From an uncultured Sutterella sp. (lineage in GTDB: Bacteria; Pseudomonadota; Gammaproteobacteria; Burkholderiales; Burkholderiaceae_F), in contig CAJJRX010000002.1 in NCBI GenBank assembly GCA_905194315.1, positions 56,376-120,375 on the forward strand: a stretch of 64,000 nt of DNA, written 5' to 3'. A program made the position numbers and the translations under genes. The notes below the pieces were generated by a model. It searched no databases. It was not told where the DNA came from and worked only from the letters and a program-made list of their open reading frames with translations. This document shows, in pieces, positions 45,758 through 54,238 of the stretch. Each line of letters starts with the position of its first letter. Position 1 is the stretch's first letter.

Positions 45758-46786
45758 TTAGCGGACCACGCAGGGATGGCTGCCTTCGGGGAGCGGTTCA
45801 ATCGTCCCGATGGTGTAGACCTTCTCACCCTGTTCTTCAAAGAGCGCTTTGGCGCGTTCGGCATCCTCGCGCGACACAATCACGGCCATACCGATACCGT
45901 TGTTGAATACGCGGTGCATTTCATGGGAATCGATATTGCCCTTTTCCTGGAGCCAGTCAAAGATGGCAGGGCGTTCCCAGCTCTTGCCGTCGAGAACGGC
46001 ACAGACGCCTTCGGGCAGCACACGGGGAATATTCTCCACAAGACCGCCGCCGGTGATGTGAGCCATGCCTTTGATGCGCACGCTCTTCATCACTTCGAGC
46101 ACCTGTTTGACATAGATGCGGGTCGGTGCCATCACGCGGTCAGCGAGGGTGGCGCCGTCAAAAGGCATATCCCAGGAGGCGCCGGAGACTTCCACCACCT
46201 TGCGGATCAGGGAGAAGCCGTTGGAGTGCGGGCCGCTCGAGGCCAGACCGAGAACCACATCACCCGGGGTGATGTCGCGTCCGTCAATGATGTCGTCTTT
46301 CTCGACGATGCCGACAGCAAAGCCGGCAAGGTCATATTCGCCTTCGGGGTACATGCCCGGCATTTCAGCCGTTTCACCGCCGATGAGCGCACAGCCGGCG
46401 AGTTCGCAGCCATGAGCAATGCCTTTGACAACGCGTTCGGCTGTATCGACGTCGAGTTTGCCGCAGCCGTAGTAGTCAAGGAAGAACACGCTGCGTGCAC
46501 CCTGAACGAGGATATCGTTCACGCTCATGGCGACGAGGTCCTGACCCACGGTGTCGTGACGGTTGAGCGCCACGGCAAGCATGAGTTTGGTGCCCACGCC
46601 ATCAGTGCCCGTAACGAGCACAGGGTTTTTGTACTCCTTGCCGATTTCAAAGAGCGCGCCGAATCCGCCGATTGATCCGAGAACCCCCGGAATCATGGTG
46701 CGCTTGGCAAAAGGCTTGATGCGTTCAACAAGTTCGTCGCCGGCATCAATGCTAACCCCAGCAGCTGCATAAGAAAGTTGACTCAT
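45758..46786 (-). CDS. purM: Phosphoribosylformylglycinamidine cyclo-ligase
   Basis: AIR synthetase, fifth step of purine synthesis. LSYAAAGVSIDAGDELVERIK at the N terminus, TDGVGTKLMLA, MSVNDILVQGA, GGETAEMPGMY, GLASSGPHSNGFSLIRK and HITGGGLVENIPRVLP are all present. Length is 342 aa. It diverges from hda, as is common in beta- and gammaproteobacteria. Confidence 0.97.
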   Translation of the reverse strand: MSQLSYAAAGVSIDAGDELVERIKPFAKRTMIPGVLGSIGGFGALFEIGKEYKNPVLVTGTDGVGTKLMLAVALNRHDTVGQDLVAMSVNDILVQGARSVFFLDYYGCGKLDVDTAERVVKGIAHGCELAGCALIGGETAEMPGMYPEGEYDLAGFAVGIVEKDDIIDGRDITPGDVVLGLASSGPHSNGFSLIRKVVEVSGASWDMPFDGATLADRVMAPTRIYVKQVLEVMKSVRIKGMAHITGGGLVENIPRVLPEGVCAVLDGKSWERPAIFDWLQEKGNIDSHEMHRVFNNGIGMAVIVSREDAERAKALFEEQGEKVYTIGTIEPLPEGSHPCVVR

Positions 46787-47100
46787 GAATATAGTCTCGC
46801 TTGGAAAGTGTGGAATGAGCCGCCGGCTTTTATTCGAGCCGCAGAAAGGGCGGTGAGCGGAACGGACTCAGACCGTTGACGGAAAAAAGGTTGCGGAGAG
46901 TATAAGCGAAACCGTCAGTTTAGTCAGTCAAAAGCCGCTAAGAACATGCAGGGTTCTGGTGTGCTGCGCAAAAAACTCGGCTCTACAAGCGCAAAAGTCA
47001 AGCCGGTGATTAACGGGCGGAGTCAATTCGAGTTAAACTCTAGTCTCTGTCAGCCTCTGTGCGTTTACTTTTTTTGCTCCGAGCTCCGTTACGCCGTACC
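46787..47100. other. 314 bp divergent region (purM / hda)
   Basis: No gene seen. It holds the purM promoter at 46899-46927. On + it has TTGACG at 46876-46881 with TATAAG about 19 nt later, a possible but imperfect hda promoter. Confidence 0.55.
46899..46927 (-). promoter_or_regulatory. Predicted purM promoter
   Basis: On the - strand: CTGACT, 17 nt and TATACT, about 115 bp before the start. A second -35-like TTGACT sits 4 nt further upstream. Confidence 0.6.
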
Positions 47101-47772
47101 ATGAACGATTCTGATCAATTTCTGCTTGATTTTCAGGACCGCGAGCTTCCATCGCTCGACAACTTTATTGTTGGTTCTAACGCCGAAGCGGTCAGTGTTT
47201 TACGCGAACTACAGTGCGGTGTGGGACCGACTTTCGTCTATCTTTACGGTCCCAAGGGAGCAGGCGTCACACATCTGCTCAGAAGCCTTGTGCCGGAGCA
47301 GTCTCTTCAGGTGCCTCTCTTTGATCCGCAGGTAAGTCTGTATACCGTGGATGATGTCGATGACCTTGACCCGGGCTGGTGCATGCAGCTGCTCGCTTTG
47401 CAGAACGCTGTGCGTAACACGCCGGGCACGCATCTGGTGTGCGGAGGTAAACAGCCCTCGCATCAGCTCGGACTGCCTGAGGTGGTTCGCAGCCGGTTGG
47501 GCTGGGGGCTGAGTTACGCGATCGAACCGCTTTCGGAAGAGGACCGTATGGCCGAGCTGGCCAGACAGGCCCAGATCCGCGGTATCGAGATGACGCCGGA
47601 GATGCAGCACTGGATGGCAGTAAGCCTGCCCAGGGACATGCGTACACTTACCCGTGTACTTAAAGAGGCCGATTATCTGGGGCTGATTAAGAAACGCAAA
47701 GTCACCCTGCCGCTGCTGCGTGAGGCTGTTGCGAATCTGGTTGCGGGAGAAGCCGCAAGCAGTGGACACTGA
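47101..47772 (+). CDS. hda: DnaA regulatory inactivator Hda
   Basis: AAA+ protein related to DnaA domain III that, with the loaded beta clamp, stimulates ATP hydrolysis by DnaA and so prevents re-initiation. The N terminus QFLLDFQDRELPSLDNF contains a QFLLDF clamp-binding box. The nucleotide loop is YGPKGAGVTHLL, lacking the Walker Lys as in other Hda proteins. RLGWGLSYAIEPLSEEDR carries the Arg-finger region. Length is 223 aa. It heads hda-HAD-pcnB-folK. Confidence 0.93.
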   Translation: MNDSDQFLLDFQDRELPSLDNFIVGSNAEAVSVLRELQCGVGPTFVYLYGPKGAGVTHLLRSLVPEQSLQVPLFDPQVSLYTVDDVDDLDPGWCMQLLALQNAVRNTPGTHLVCGGKQPSHQLGLPEVVRSRLGWGLSYAIEPLSEEDRMAELARQAQIRGIEMTPEMQHWMAVSLPRDMRTLTRVLKEADYLGLIKKRKVTLPLLREAVANLVAGEAASSGH

Positions 47773-47817
47773 AGGTGTCCGTCGCAGGAAAAACTTTTTG
47801 AAGATACAAAAACAATA

Positions 47818-48504
47818 ATGCAGTTTGCCATATTCGATCTGGACCACACACTGCTGCCCATTGACAGTGGAGATGCCTGGACGCATTTCATCATTGGGCA
47901 CACGGGGTCCGACAGAGACAGCCTCAGCGCGAAGGCTGTCGCCATTAATGAAGCATACCGCCGGGGCGATTTTGATGCCGAGGATGCGGTGCGCTTTCAG
48001 ATGGGGCTTCTGGCCCGCTTTGCGCCTGATGAACTCACACGCCTGCGTGATACCTTTATCAGGACTGTGGTGGAGCCTCAGATCCGCAACGAGGCACTCG
48101 CTCTCGTCAACTCCCGCCGCAGGGCGGGTTTCACGCCGATCCTTGCCTCAGGCACTCACCGCTTTGTCACCTCTGCCGTCGCCCGCTTGTTTAACATCGA
48201 TATTCTGATTGCAGCAACGCCGGAAGTGGATCAGGAGGGACGTTTTACCGGCAGAGTCGTCGGCTCACACTCCTACAAGGACGGCAAACGGGTGCTGCTC
48301 GAAGCGTATCTGGAGCCCTTTTTCAGCCGGGGACCGGTTGACCTTGAAGCCTACTCGGACTCGATCAATGACCTTCCGATGCTGCTCTGGGTTGAATCCC
48401 GCGGTGGACGGCCTGTCGCCGTCAATGCGGACGCATCACTTGCCGCCGAAGCCATCCGACACGGCTGGCAGTCAATCGAACTCTTTGCCGCGGGAGGTCA
48501 CTGA
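47818..48504 (+). CDS. HAD-IB family phosphatase (SerB-like)
   Basis: Haloacid dehalogenase superfamily hydrolase of 228 aa. Motif I is FDLDHTLLP (nucleophile Asp), motif II is ASGTHRFVTSAVA, and motif III/IV is YSDSINDLPML. A helical cap lies at about 15-90. Members of this branch are phosphoserine- or histidinol-phosphatase-like; the true substrate is unknown. It is conserved between hda and pcnB in Burkholderiales and is 2 bp from pcnB. Confidence 0.88.
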   Translation: MQFAIFDLDHTLLPIDSGDAWTHFIIGHTGSDRDSLSAKAVAINEAYRRGDFDAEDAVRFQMGLLARFAPDELTRLRDTFIRTVVEPQIRNEALALVNSRRRAGFTPILASGTHRFVTSAVARLFNIDILIAATPEVDQEGRFTGRVVGSHSYKDGKRVLLEAYLEPFFSRGPVDLEAYSDSINDLPMLLWVESRGGRPVAVNADASLAAEAIRHGWQSIELFAAGGH

Positions 48505-48506
48505 TT

Positions 48507-50105
48507 ATGTTTGACCGTTTTGTTGATCGAGTCAAGGGACTGCTTGGCGTGCAGAACGACATTGTGAAGGAACCCCGCGTAATTCCGCCTTCGGTGCATC
48601 GTATCGATCCGCGACTGGTGTCGCCTGAGGCCAAAAAGACCTGCGAGGCGCTGCAGCGCCGCGGGTATCGCGCCTATATTGTGGGCGGCGCTGTGCGTGA
48701 TCTGCTGCGCGGCGTCACACCGAAGGATTTTGACGTTGCCACGGATGCCACTCCCGAGCAGGTGAAACGCTGCCAGCGCCGTGCGGTGATTATCGGCCGC
48801 CGGTTTCAGATTGTGCACGTGATGTTCGGCCGGGAAATTATCGAATGCTCGACTTTCCGTGCCCTTGAGGGTGCCGGTCAGCGCAAAGACAGCACCGGTC
48901 GTGTGCTCTCGGACAATGTCTGGGGGGAAATGTGGGAGGATGCCGCACGGCGTGACTTTACCGTGAACGCACTCTACTATGATCCCGCCACGCAGGAGGT
49001 CTTTGATTATCACAGGGGCTACGAGGATATCAAGAACGGCAGACTGCGTATGATCGGTGATCCCGCCGCACGCTATCGCGAGGACCCTGTGCGCATGATG
49101 CGCGCAATCCGTATTTCGGCCAAACTCGGTTTCCGGATCGAACGGGCTACCGAGGCCCCCATCCCCAGAATGGCTCACCTGCTCGAAAATGTGCCCTCGG
49201 CCCGCCTTGTTGATGAAATTCTGAAACTGCTCACCTGCGGGCATGCAGTGAGTTGCATGAAAAAACTTCGCGAGGAGGGGCTGCAGAAAGCAATTCTGCC
49301 GGTGCTTGATGTGATTGTTTCCGAGCCCGACGGCGAACAGTTCCTTGAACTCGCCCTGAAACGCACCGATGAGCGCATCGCCATCGGTAAAAAGATTTCG
49401 CCTTTCTTCCTTTTTGCAACACTGCTCTGGCCTCAGGTTGTCAAACGCTGGCGCTATAACGAGGAGCACCGCGGTCTGCGCCGGCTTGAGGCACTGCATC
49501 AGGCAAGCACGGAAGTACTGGCCACACAGTGTCAGCAGCTCAATATTCAGCGCCGTTTCCAGGTGGATATGCATGATGTGTGGATGCTGCAGGCACGTAT
49601 GGAAAAACGTACCGGCAAGGCCACGTATGCGATTGTGAATCACCCGCGCTACCGTGCGGCATATGACTTTATGCTGCTGCGGGTGGCACTCGGTCATGTG
49701 GATGCCTCTCTGACCTCCTGGTGGGAGAAATTCGCGCTCGCCGGCGAGGAGGAACGCAGCCGCCTGATTGAAGAGGCCCGCCAGGAGGCCCGCAACACCG
49801 GCGGCAAAGCCCGTGAGGTGAGAAACCGTAACGCGCAGCAGAAACGCCAGCAGCAGTCGGCTGAGATGCAGCCTTATGACCCGCTTGCTGCAGACCGCGA
49901 GGAAAAAGCTGACAGGGAGGAAAAAGCCTCCCGGGAGGCCCGCGCGAATTCGCGTTCCCGCAAACGCCGTCCGGCTGCTCAGGCACCGGCTCAGCCCTCA
50001 CCGGCAGCAGAGGGGAAGGAAGAAGACTCCGGACGCCGCCGTTCGCGTCGCAGCTCCCGCCGTCGCCGCTCCAATGCCAAGAGCCGCCAGACAGTTGAAG
50101 AGTAA
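48507..50105 (+). CDS. pcnB: Poly(A) polymerase I
   Basis: Adds poly(A) tails to RNA 3' ends and so speeds their decay. The nucleotidyltransferase domain shows IVGGAVRDLLRGVTPKDFDVATDATP (GGxxRD and the DxD pair) and RRDFTVNALYYDP. The RNA-binding region follows, and the long C terminus (about 430-532) is rich in Arg, Lys, Ser and Ala. The length of 532 aa and the extension with HRIDPRLVSPEAKKTCEAL favour PcnB over CCA-adding enzyme. Confidence 0.94.
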   Translation: MFDRFVDRVKGLLGVQNDIVKEPRVIPPSVHRIDPRLVSPEAKKTCEALQRRGYRAYIVGGAVRDLLRGVTPKDFDVATDATPEQVKRCQRRAVIIGRRFQIVHVMFGREIIECSTFRALEGAGQRKDSTGRVLSDNVWGEMWEDAARRDFTVNALYYDPATQEVFDYHRGYEDIKNGRLRMIGDPAARYREDPVRMMRAIRISAKLGFRIERATEAPIPRMAHLLENVPSARLVDEILKLLTCGHAVSCMKKLREEGLQKAILPVLDVIVSEPDGEQFLELALKRTDERIAIGKKISPFFLFATLLWPQVVKRWRYNEEHRGLRRLEALHQASTEVLATQCQQLNIQRRFQVDMHDVWMLQARMEKRTGKATYAIVNHPRYRAAYDFMLLRVALGHVDASLTSWWEKFALAGEEERSRLIEEARQEARNTGGKAREVRNRNAQQKRQQQSAEMQPYDPLAADREEKADREEKASREARANSRSRKRRPAAQAPAQPSPAAEGKEEDSGRRRSRRSSRRRRSNAKSRQTVEE

Positions 50106-50110
50106 CCGTC

Positions 50111-50626
50111 ATGAGCACTGCGGTTACCGCTTTTATAGCGCTTGGCGCGAACCTTGGAGATCCTGTCACCACGCTCAGAAGCGCACTGCGTGCGCTTGAT
50201 GCTGCGGCTGGTGTGAGGGTTAGCGCGGTGAGCTCGCTCTACGACACCTCTCCCGTGGACTCGAGCGGCCCGGATTATGTCAATGCTGTCGCCAGAGTTG
50301 AAACCGGACTCACGGCGCCGGCCCTGCTCGGTGTGCTTCAGCGCATCGAAAACGACTACGGACGGGTTCGTCCGGCCGGCGTTCATAACGCCCCGCGCAC
50401 CCTTGATCTGGATATGCTCACCTATGGCAGTCTCACCAGCAGTGATCCGCAGCTAATCCTGCCCCACCCCAGAATGCTACAGAGGCTCTTTGTACTGGTA
50501 CCGCTCGCCGAGATTGAACCCGGCTGGACAACCCCTGACGGGGAACCGGTATCGGCGGTGATTGAACGGGTGAAAAGGGATGATCCTTCGCAGAAAATTC
50601 AGATTTTAGAAAGACTTATACCTTAA
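50111..50626 (+). CDS. folK: 6-hydroxymethyl-7,8-dihydropterin pyrophosphokinase
   Basis: Pyrophosphoryl transfer from ATP to the pterin in folate synthesis. FIALGANLGDP, SSLYDTSPVDSSGPDYVNAV, RPAGVHNAPRTLDLDML and LPHPRMLQRLFVLVPLAEI are the HPPK signatures. Length is 171 aa. It is 5 bp behind pcnB, a standard pair. Confidence 0.97.
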   Translation: MSTAVTAFIALGANLGDPVTTLRSALRALDAAAGVRVSAVSSLYDTSPVDSSGPDYVNAVARVETGLTAPALLGVLQRIENDYGRVRPAGVHNAPRTLDLDMLTYGSLTSSDPQLILPHPRMLQRLFVLVPLAEIEPGWTTPDGEPVSAVIERVKRDDPSQKIQILERLIP

Positions 50627-50659
50627 ATTAGGTATCGGGAATTCAGGCTGGTGAAATTT

Positions 50660-50688
50660 TTGCACTGACCAGGAAAGTGTGGCATAAT
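50660..50688 (+). promoter_or_regulatory. Promoter of tRNA-Leu
   Basis: TTGCAC, 17 nt and CATAAT, followed by about 19 bp to the tRNA 5' end. Confidence 0.7.
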
Positions 50689-50707
50689 TCAACTCTCAAA
50701 AATTCAA

Positions 50708-50792
50708 GCCCGGATGGCGGAATGGTAGACGCAGTGGATTCAAAATCCACCGCCTAATAAGCGTGAGAGTTCGAGTCTCTCTCCGGGCACCA
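50708..50792 (+). tRNA. tRNA-Leu(CAA)
   Basis: The 85 nt class II tRNA has acceptor stem GCCCGGA / TCCGGGC and anticodon loop TTCAAAA (CAA) in the stem GTGGA / TCCAC. A short variable arm, GTTCGAGTC in the T-arm and an encoded CCA follow. It reads UUG codons. Decayed integrase sequence lies 190 bp downstream. Confidence 0.96.
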
Positions 50793-50827
50793 CCTCTAGG
50801 TTTCAGCTGGTCTCAGCTAGTCTCAAA

Positions 50828-50852
50828 GTCCTTGTAAATCAAGGGCTTTTTT
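50828..50852 (+). terminator. Terminator of tRNA-Leu
   Basis: The stem GTCCTTG / CAAGGGC (one G-T pair) has a TAAAT loop and is followed by TTTTTT. Confidence 0.8.
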
Positions 50853-50985
50853 ATTGCCCGCTGTCTCACGTGGTATCAGACAGTATCAGCGAGTCTCACT
50901 TTATAAGTACAAAAGAAAGTACAAAAAAAGTTTTGCGTCGCTTTTCTCTCATGTTATGAGTACAAAAAATAAGGAGAGAAATGCA

Positions 50986-51115
50986 ATGCCAAAATCTGAC
51001 AAACTCTTGTCCATCTCACGGTGTCAATGCTCTTTCGACCGGCGTAGGTATGCATGCTGTCGGTGGAGTGCCCGGACACCAGAACTACGTCAGTCAGTCA
51101 AAATGTGACAGATGA
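50986..51115 (+). pseudogene. N-terminal remnant of a tyrosine integrase
   Basis: A ribosome binding site (AGGAGAG at 50970s) precedes ATG 50986, MPKSDKLLSIS. A +1 shift near 51019 then continues as VNALSTGVGMHAVGGVPG and ends at TGA 51113-51115. The HAVGGVPG pattern is typical of the N-terminal DUF4102-like arm-binding domain of phage-type tyrosine recombinases. Only about 40 codons remain; the catalytic domain is gone. The position just behind a tRNA gene is where such integrases lie. I infer a scar left by a lost integrative element. Confidence 0.5.
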
Positions 51116-51118
51116 GCT

Positions 51119-51147
51119 CAAAACCTCAGCACTGTCTGAGGTTTTTT
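51119..51147 (+). terminator. Rho-independent terminator after the integrase remnant
   Basis: The stem AAACCTCAG / CTGAGGTTT has a 5 nt loop and is followed by TTTT. Confidence 0.8.
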
Positions 51148-51332
51148 TGTATCTGCAAATTCCCGCGGACGAATCCGGCATACGGTTAGTCCGAATCCGC
51201 AAAAATACGGCTAAAGCATGCGTTTACTCGCACGGGCGCGGTGCTGAATGCTAAGATATAACGATATGCAATAAGAATTATTTTACTTTCGCCAAGACGG
51301 GGTAAAGACCTTTCTTGGTGGTGCGAGCCCAC
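51148..51332. other. Upstream region of the LtaS-like gene
   Basis: About 185 bp without a gene, AT-rich near 51250-51290. It contains partial inverted sequence (GCGGA...TCCGC at about 51166-51202). No clear promoter was picked. Confidence 0.4.
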
Positions 51333-53336
51333 ATGTACTCACTCACCCGTTTCCGTCCCACCTGGCAGTTTGGTATCAAGCAGGGATTTGTGCTGCTTGC
51401 GGTTGTGCTGCTGCTTCTGACCGCCCTTCGCAGTTTTTTCATTTTCTACTTCGGTTCCTCTGTCCAGGTTGATGCTGATCTGCTGAAAATTCTTCTGATG
51501 GGATTCAGGGTCGACCTGAAATGGTCACTCATGCTGCTCATACCGGCATGGCTCTGCTGGGCACTCGGTTACTGGTTTACCTCACTGCGCCAGGCGGCAA
51601 AAGGTTTCGCCGGGCTCGCTGCTGTGCTGATGATGGTGCTTGGCGTGGTGAATATCTGCTTTTTCTCGTTTTATCACACCCCGATCTCCAGCATCATTTT
51701 CGGTCTCTGGCAGGATGACACCAGAGCGATTCTGCAGACGATCTGGTCCGACTGGCCTGTTGTGCAGCTTGTGGTCGGGGCGCTGGTGCTGTGTGCGGTC
51801 CCGCTGCTGGCTGCCCGGTTTACGCCCAGAGCAAAGGGCTACCGCGAGGAGACCCGCTGGCCGGTGGCGGTTGTTGTGATTCTCGTACTTTCAGCTGCGC
51901 TTGGCGTCGGGGTGAGAGGCAGCTTCGGCAAGTTTCCGCTTCGACTTCAGGACTGGGCGGTGACGACTGATGCCTTTCTCAATGCTGCTGTGCCCAACGG
52001 CGCGGCGGCACTCTATGAGGCATGGAAGTCCCAGCAGATGCTCGTTCTGAAGGGCTCGCCTGAGGACGGTCTGAAAAAACTCGGTTTCAGCTCCCCGCAG
52101 CAGGCCATGAGTATTCTCAAGCGTCAGGCGGGTGATGTGAAACTCACAGCCACACCGCTTGCCCAGCCTCCGGAGGTCGTGATCATCTCGCTGATGGAAT
52201 CCATGGGACGCGATGAGTTTGAGTCGGATAAGCCCGGCGTGAATGACACGCTCGGTGCGCTGCGCGACGAACTCCGTTATGCACAGGTGTTCCGCCAGGG
52301 GATTGCCGTTGAAGGCGGCACTTTCCCGTCGCTCGAAGGGATTCTCTTTGATACTCCTATTTCTCCGATCTCACAGAGCCGCTACGGCTCGAAGAAATTC
52401 CCCTTCTCCAGACTCTGGGACTATAAGGAAGCGGGCTACGAGACGGTTTTTCTCACGTCGGGTTCTGTGAGCTGGCGTCAGATGGACCGTAATTTCCCCC
52501 GCCAGGGTTTTGATGTCATTCTGGGCGATCAGGATATTCTGCAGAAGTTTCCGGAGGCAGGGCACGGCACCTGGGGCGTGGGAGATGAGTGGATGTTCCG
52601 CTACGCGACCGCTCTGCTGCGTGAGAAACTCGCGCAGGGCAAAAAAGTCTTTCTCTTTACGCTCTCGACAACCAATCATCCGCCGCACGTTGTCCCTGAT
52701 GGCGTCAGTGTGAATCCTGTCGATCCGGCGCTTTTGCCGCCGTACATTGTCGACGACCGCAGTACTGAACTTATGCGGCGCCGTCTCGAGACATACCAGT
52801 ATTCTGCCAACGCACTCGGGCGCTTTGTGCAGAGCCTGCGCGAGGCCGGTATTGCCCAGAAAATGGTGATGGCTGCCACGGGAGACCATAACTCGCGCAT
52901 GCACTATGAGGCGCGCGGGTACTGGCATCACGGCAACGGCGTACCGATTCTCTTCTGGCTGCCGGAAGGCAGTCTGAAAACACCGGCAGATCTGAAGCGC
53001 TGGGTTTCGCACCGGGATATCTTCCCGACGCTCAATGCGCTCGTGCTGGGCAGAGCCCCCGGACTCACCGAAGGTCGCAATCTCTTTGCGCCTGCAGGTC
53101 GCATTCCGGCACAGAGCTTTGCCACGCTCGATACGTTCGGGCTGGTGCTGGGTGATTCAGGTGCAGTGTCGATCGGTGCTGACGGGGTGCTTACGTGCTA
53201 CCGCTGGCAGGACGACACAATGCTCCCTGAATCTGTCTGCTCGCCGGAGAACCGCAGAGCGGGCGATATTGGCAGAGCGCAGCGGGCACTGCGGGACTAT
53301 GAAGTGAGGCGGACGCTGCTCTCAAACGAAAAATAA
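51333..53336 (+). CDS. LTA synthase-like sulfatase-family membrane protein
   Basis: Protein of 667 aa with five hydrophobic segments in the first 200 residues (for example IKQGFVLLAVVLLLLTAL and FAGLAAVLMMVLGVVNICFF) and a large extracytoplasmic alkaline-phosphatase-fold domain (about 275-600). Likely metal and nucleophile sites are ISLMESMG, VEGGTFPSLEG (Thr), FTLSTTNHPPH and ATGDHNSR. This is the LtaS/OpgB family, which in Gram-negatives transfers phosphoglycerol or related groups to envelope glycans or lipids. The substrate is not known. It starts at ATG 51333; TTG 51315 is the alternative. Confidence 0.85.
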   Translation: MYSLTRFRPTWQFGIKQGFVLLAVVLLLLTALRSFFIFYFGSSVQVDADLLKILLMGFRVDLKWSLMLLIPAWLCWALGYWFTSLRQAAKGFAGLAAVLMMVLGVVNICFFSFYHTPISSIIFGLWQDDTRAILQTIWSDWPVVQLVVGALVLCAVPLLAARFTPRAKGYREETRWPVAVVVILVLSAALGVGVRGSFGKFPLRLQDWAVTTDAFLNAAVPNGAAALYEAWKSQQMLVLKGSPEDGLKKLGFSSPQQAMSILKRQAGDVKLTATPLAQPPEVVIISLMESMGRDEFESDKPGVNDTLGALRDELRYAQVFRQGIAVEGGTFPSLEGILFDTPISPISQSRYGSKKFPFSRLWDYKEAGYETVFLTSGSVSWRQMDRNFPRQGFDVILGDQDILQKFPEAGHGTWGVGDEWMFRYATALLREKLAQGKKVFLFTLSTTNHPPHVVPDGVSVNPVDPALLPPYIVDDRSTELMRRRLETYQYSANALGRFVQSLREAGIAQKMVMAATGDHNSRMHYEARGYWHHGNGVPILFWLPEGSLKTPADLKRWVSHRDIFPTLNALVLGRAPGLTEGRNLFAPAGRIPAQSFATLDTFGLVLGDSGAVSIGADGVLTCYRWQDDTMLPESVCSPENRRAGDIGRAQRALRDYEVRRTLLSNEK

Positions 53337-53390
53337 CTTCCTCTCTGGTGGTGAAGAGAAGTGGTTGAATTACGAAAATCAAGAATCGTG

Positions 53391-54182
53391 ATGCGCATGA
53401 ACAAGGAGGATCCCTCCTCGGGTGTTCACCGGCGCAGCCGTATTTCGCAGGAACGTGTTCTTGCGCTGTATAACAGCGGGTTGAGTGTCGCGCAGATAGC
53501 CGCGATCACAAAGGTGGGACGCGCGACGGTTTATAAACGTCTCTCCGGCCATCTAAGAAAACCGTCTGCAGCGAAGACTGAAGAGAGCACCCGCCGTCAG
53601 GAGTCATGCCGCTGGTTCAGGATGAGTGGCGGCGAGAAACTCGAGATGCTCGAGCGGCTTATTGACCGGCGTCCGGTTGATTACGGCATTGAGGCGGATC
53701 TGTGGGATATCGGCACTCTGGACGCCTACATCTTCCGTCTGTATAAGGCGAGAGTGAAAGAGGAGCGTCTCTATGCATGGCTGATTCAGGCCGGGGTGAT
53801 ATTTCCCGCGCCTCAGCACCGCCCGCCTGCAGCGTCAGCCGCAAAAGGCACAAAAGTGCTGTGGGTAAAGGAGCGCCACCTGCGTGAGCGTGCCGACTGG
53901 CTTCGCGGCTGGGGCATCACACCGATGATTTCCAGTCTGCGCTCCAAATGCATCTACACCGTAGCCCAGGTGGCCACCGGTGCGGACGGCAGACATCACT
54001 TCTTTCTGCGTAGCCGCGAGGTTAACGAAACCTTTTTTACCGAATTCCTCTCAAGACTCGTCAGAGACTTTGAGCCGGGAGCTTCAGTACAGATCATGTG
54101 TGATAAGGCCGCGCTGCACACGGGGCCCGTGTATGAGGCCTGGTGCAGAGCGCATCCGAATGTCACGCTTGTGGCTGTCTGA
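53391..54182 (+). CDS. IS630-like transposase-derived protein, catalytic residues lost
   Basis: The N terminus is a helix-turn-helix of the IS630/Tc1 type (RISQERVLALYNSGLSVAQI, ATVYKRL). A middle helical part is followed by a DDE-like domain: KVLWVKERHLRERADW where IS630 has the first Asp (WxDE, here VKE), ITPMISSLRSKCIYTVAQVATG, and QIMCDKAALHTGPVYEAW with the second Asp. It ends at VTLVAV, just before the usual LPxYSPxLNPIE with the catalytic Glu. So two of three catalytic residues are missing, yet the frame is open for over 260 codons. No terminal repeats were recognised. It may be a domesticated DNA-binding protein or a truncated element. Confidence 0.6.
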   Translation: MRMNKEDPSSGVHRRSRISQERVLALYNSGLSVAQIAAITKVGRATVYKRLSGHLRKPSAAKTEESTRRQESCRWFRMSGGEKLEMLERLIDRRPVDYGIEADLWDIGTLDAYIFRLYKARVKEERLYAWLIQAGVIFPAPQHRPPAASAAKGTKVLWVKERHLRERADWLRGWGITPMISSLRSKCIYTVAQVATGADGRHHFFLRSREVNETFFTEFLSRLVRDFEPGASVQIMCDKAALHTGPVYEAWCRAHPNVTLVAV

Positions 54183-54188
54183 TGCGAA

Positions 54189-54218
54189 AAAGGCCTGCAG
54201 GAGCTCCTGCAGGCCTTT
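54189..54218. terminator. Hairpin between convergent genes (IS630-like / mog fusion)
   Basis: A 13 bp perfect stem AAAGGCCTGCAGG / CCTGCAGGCCTTT with an AGCT loop. The T tract is short on either side, so termination is probable but not certain. Confidence 0.7.
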
Positions 54219-54238
54219 GTGCGCTATGGCAACTTCGC

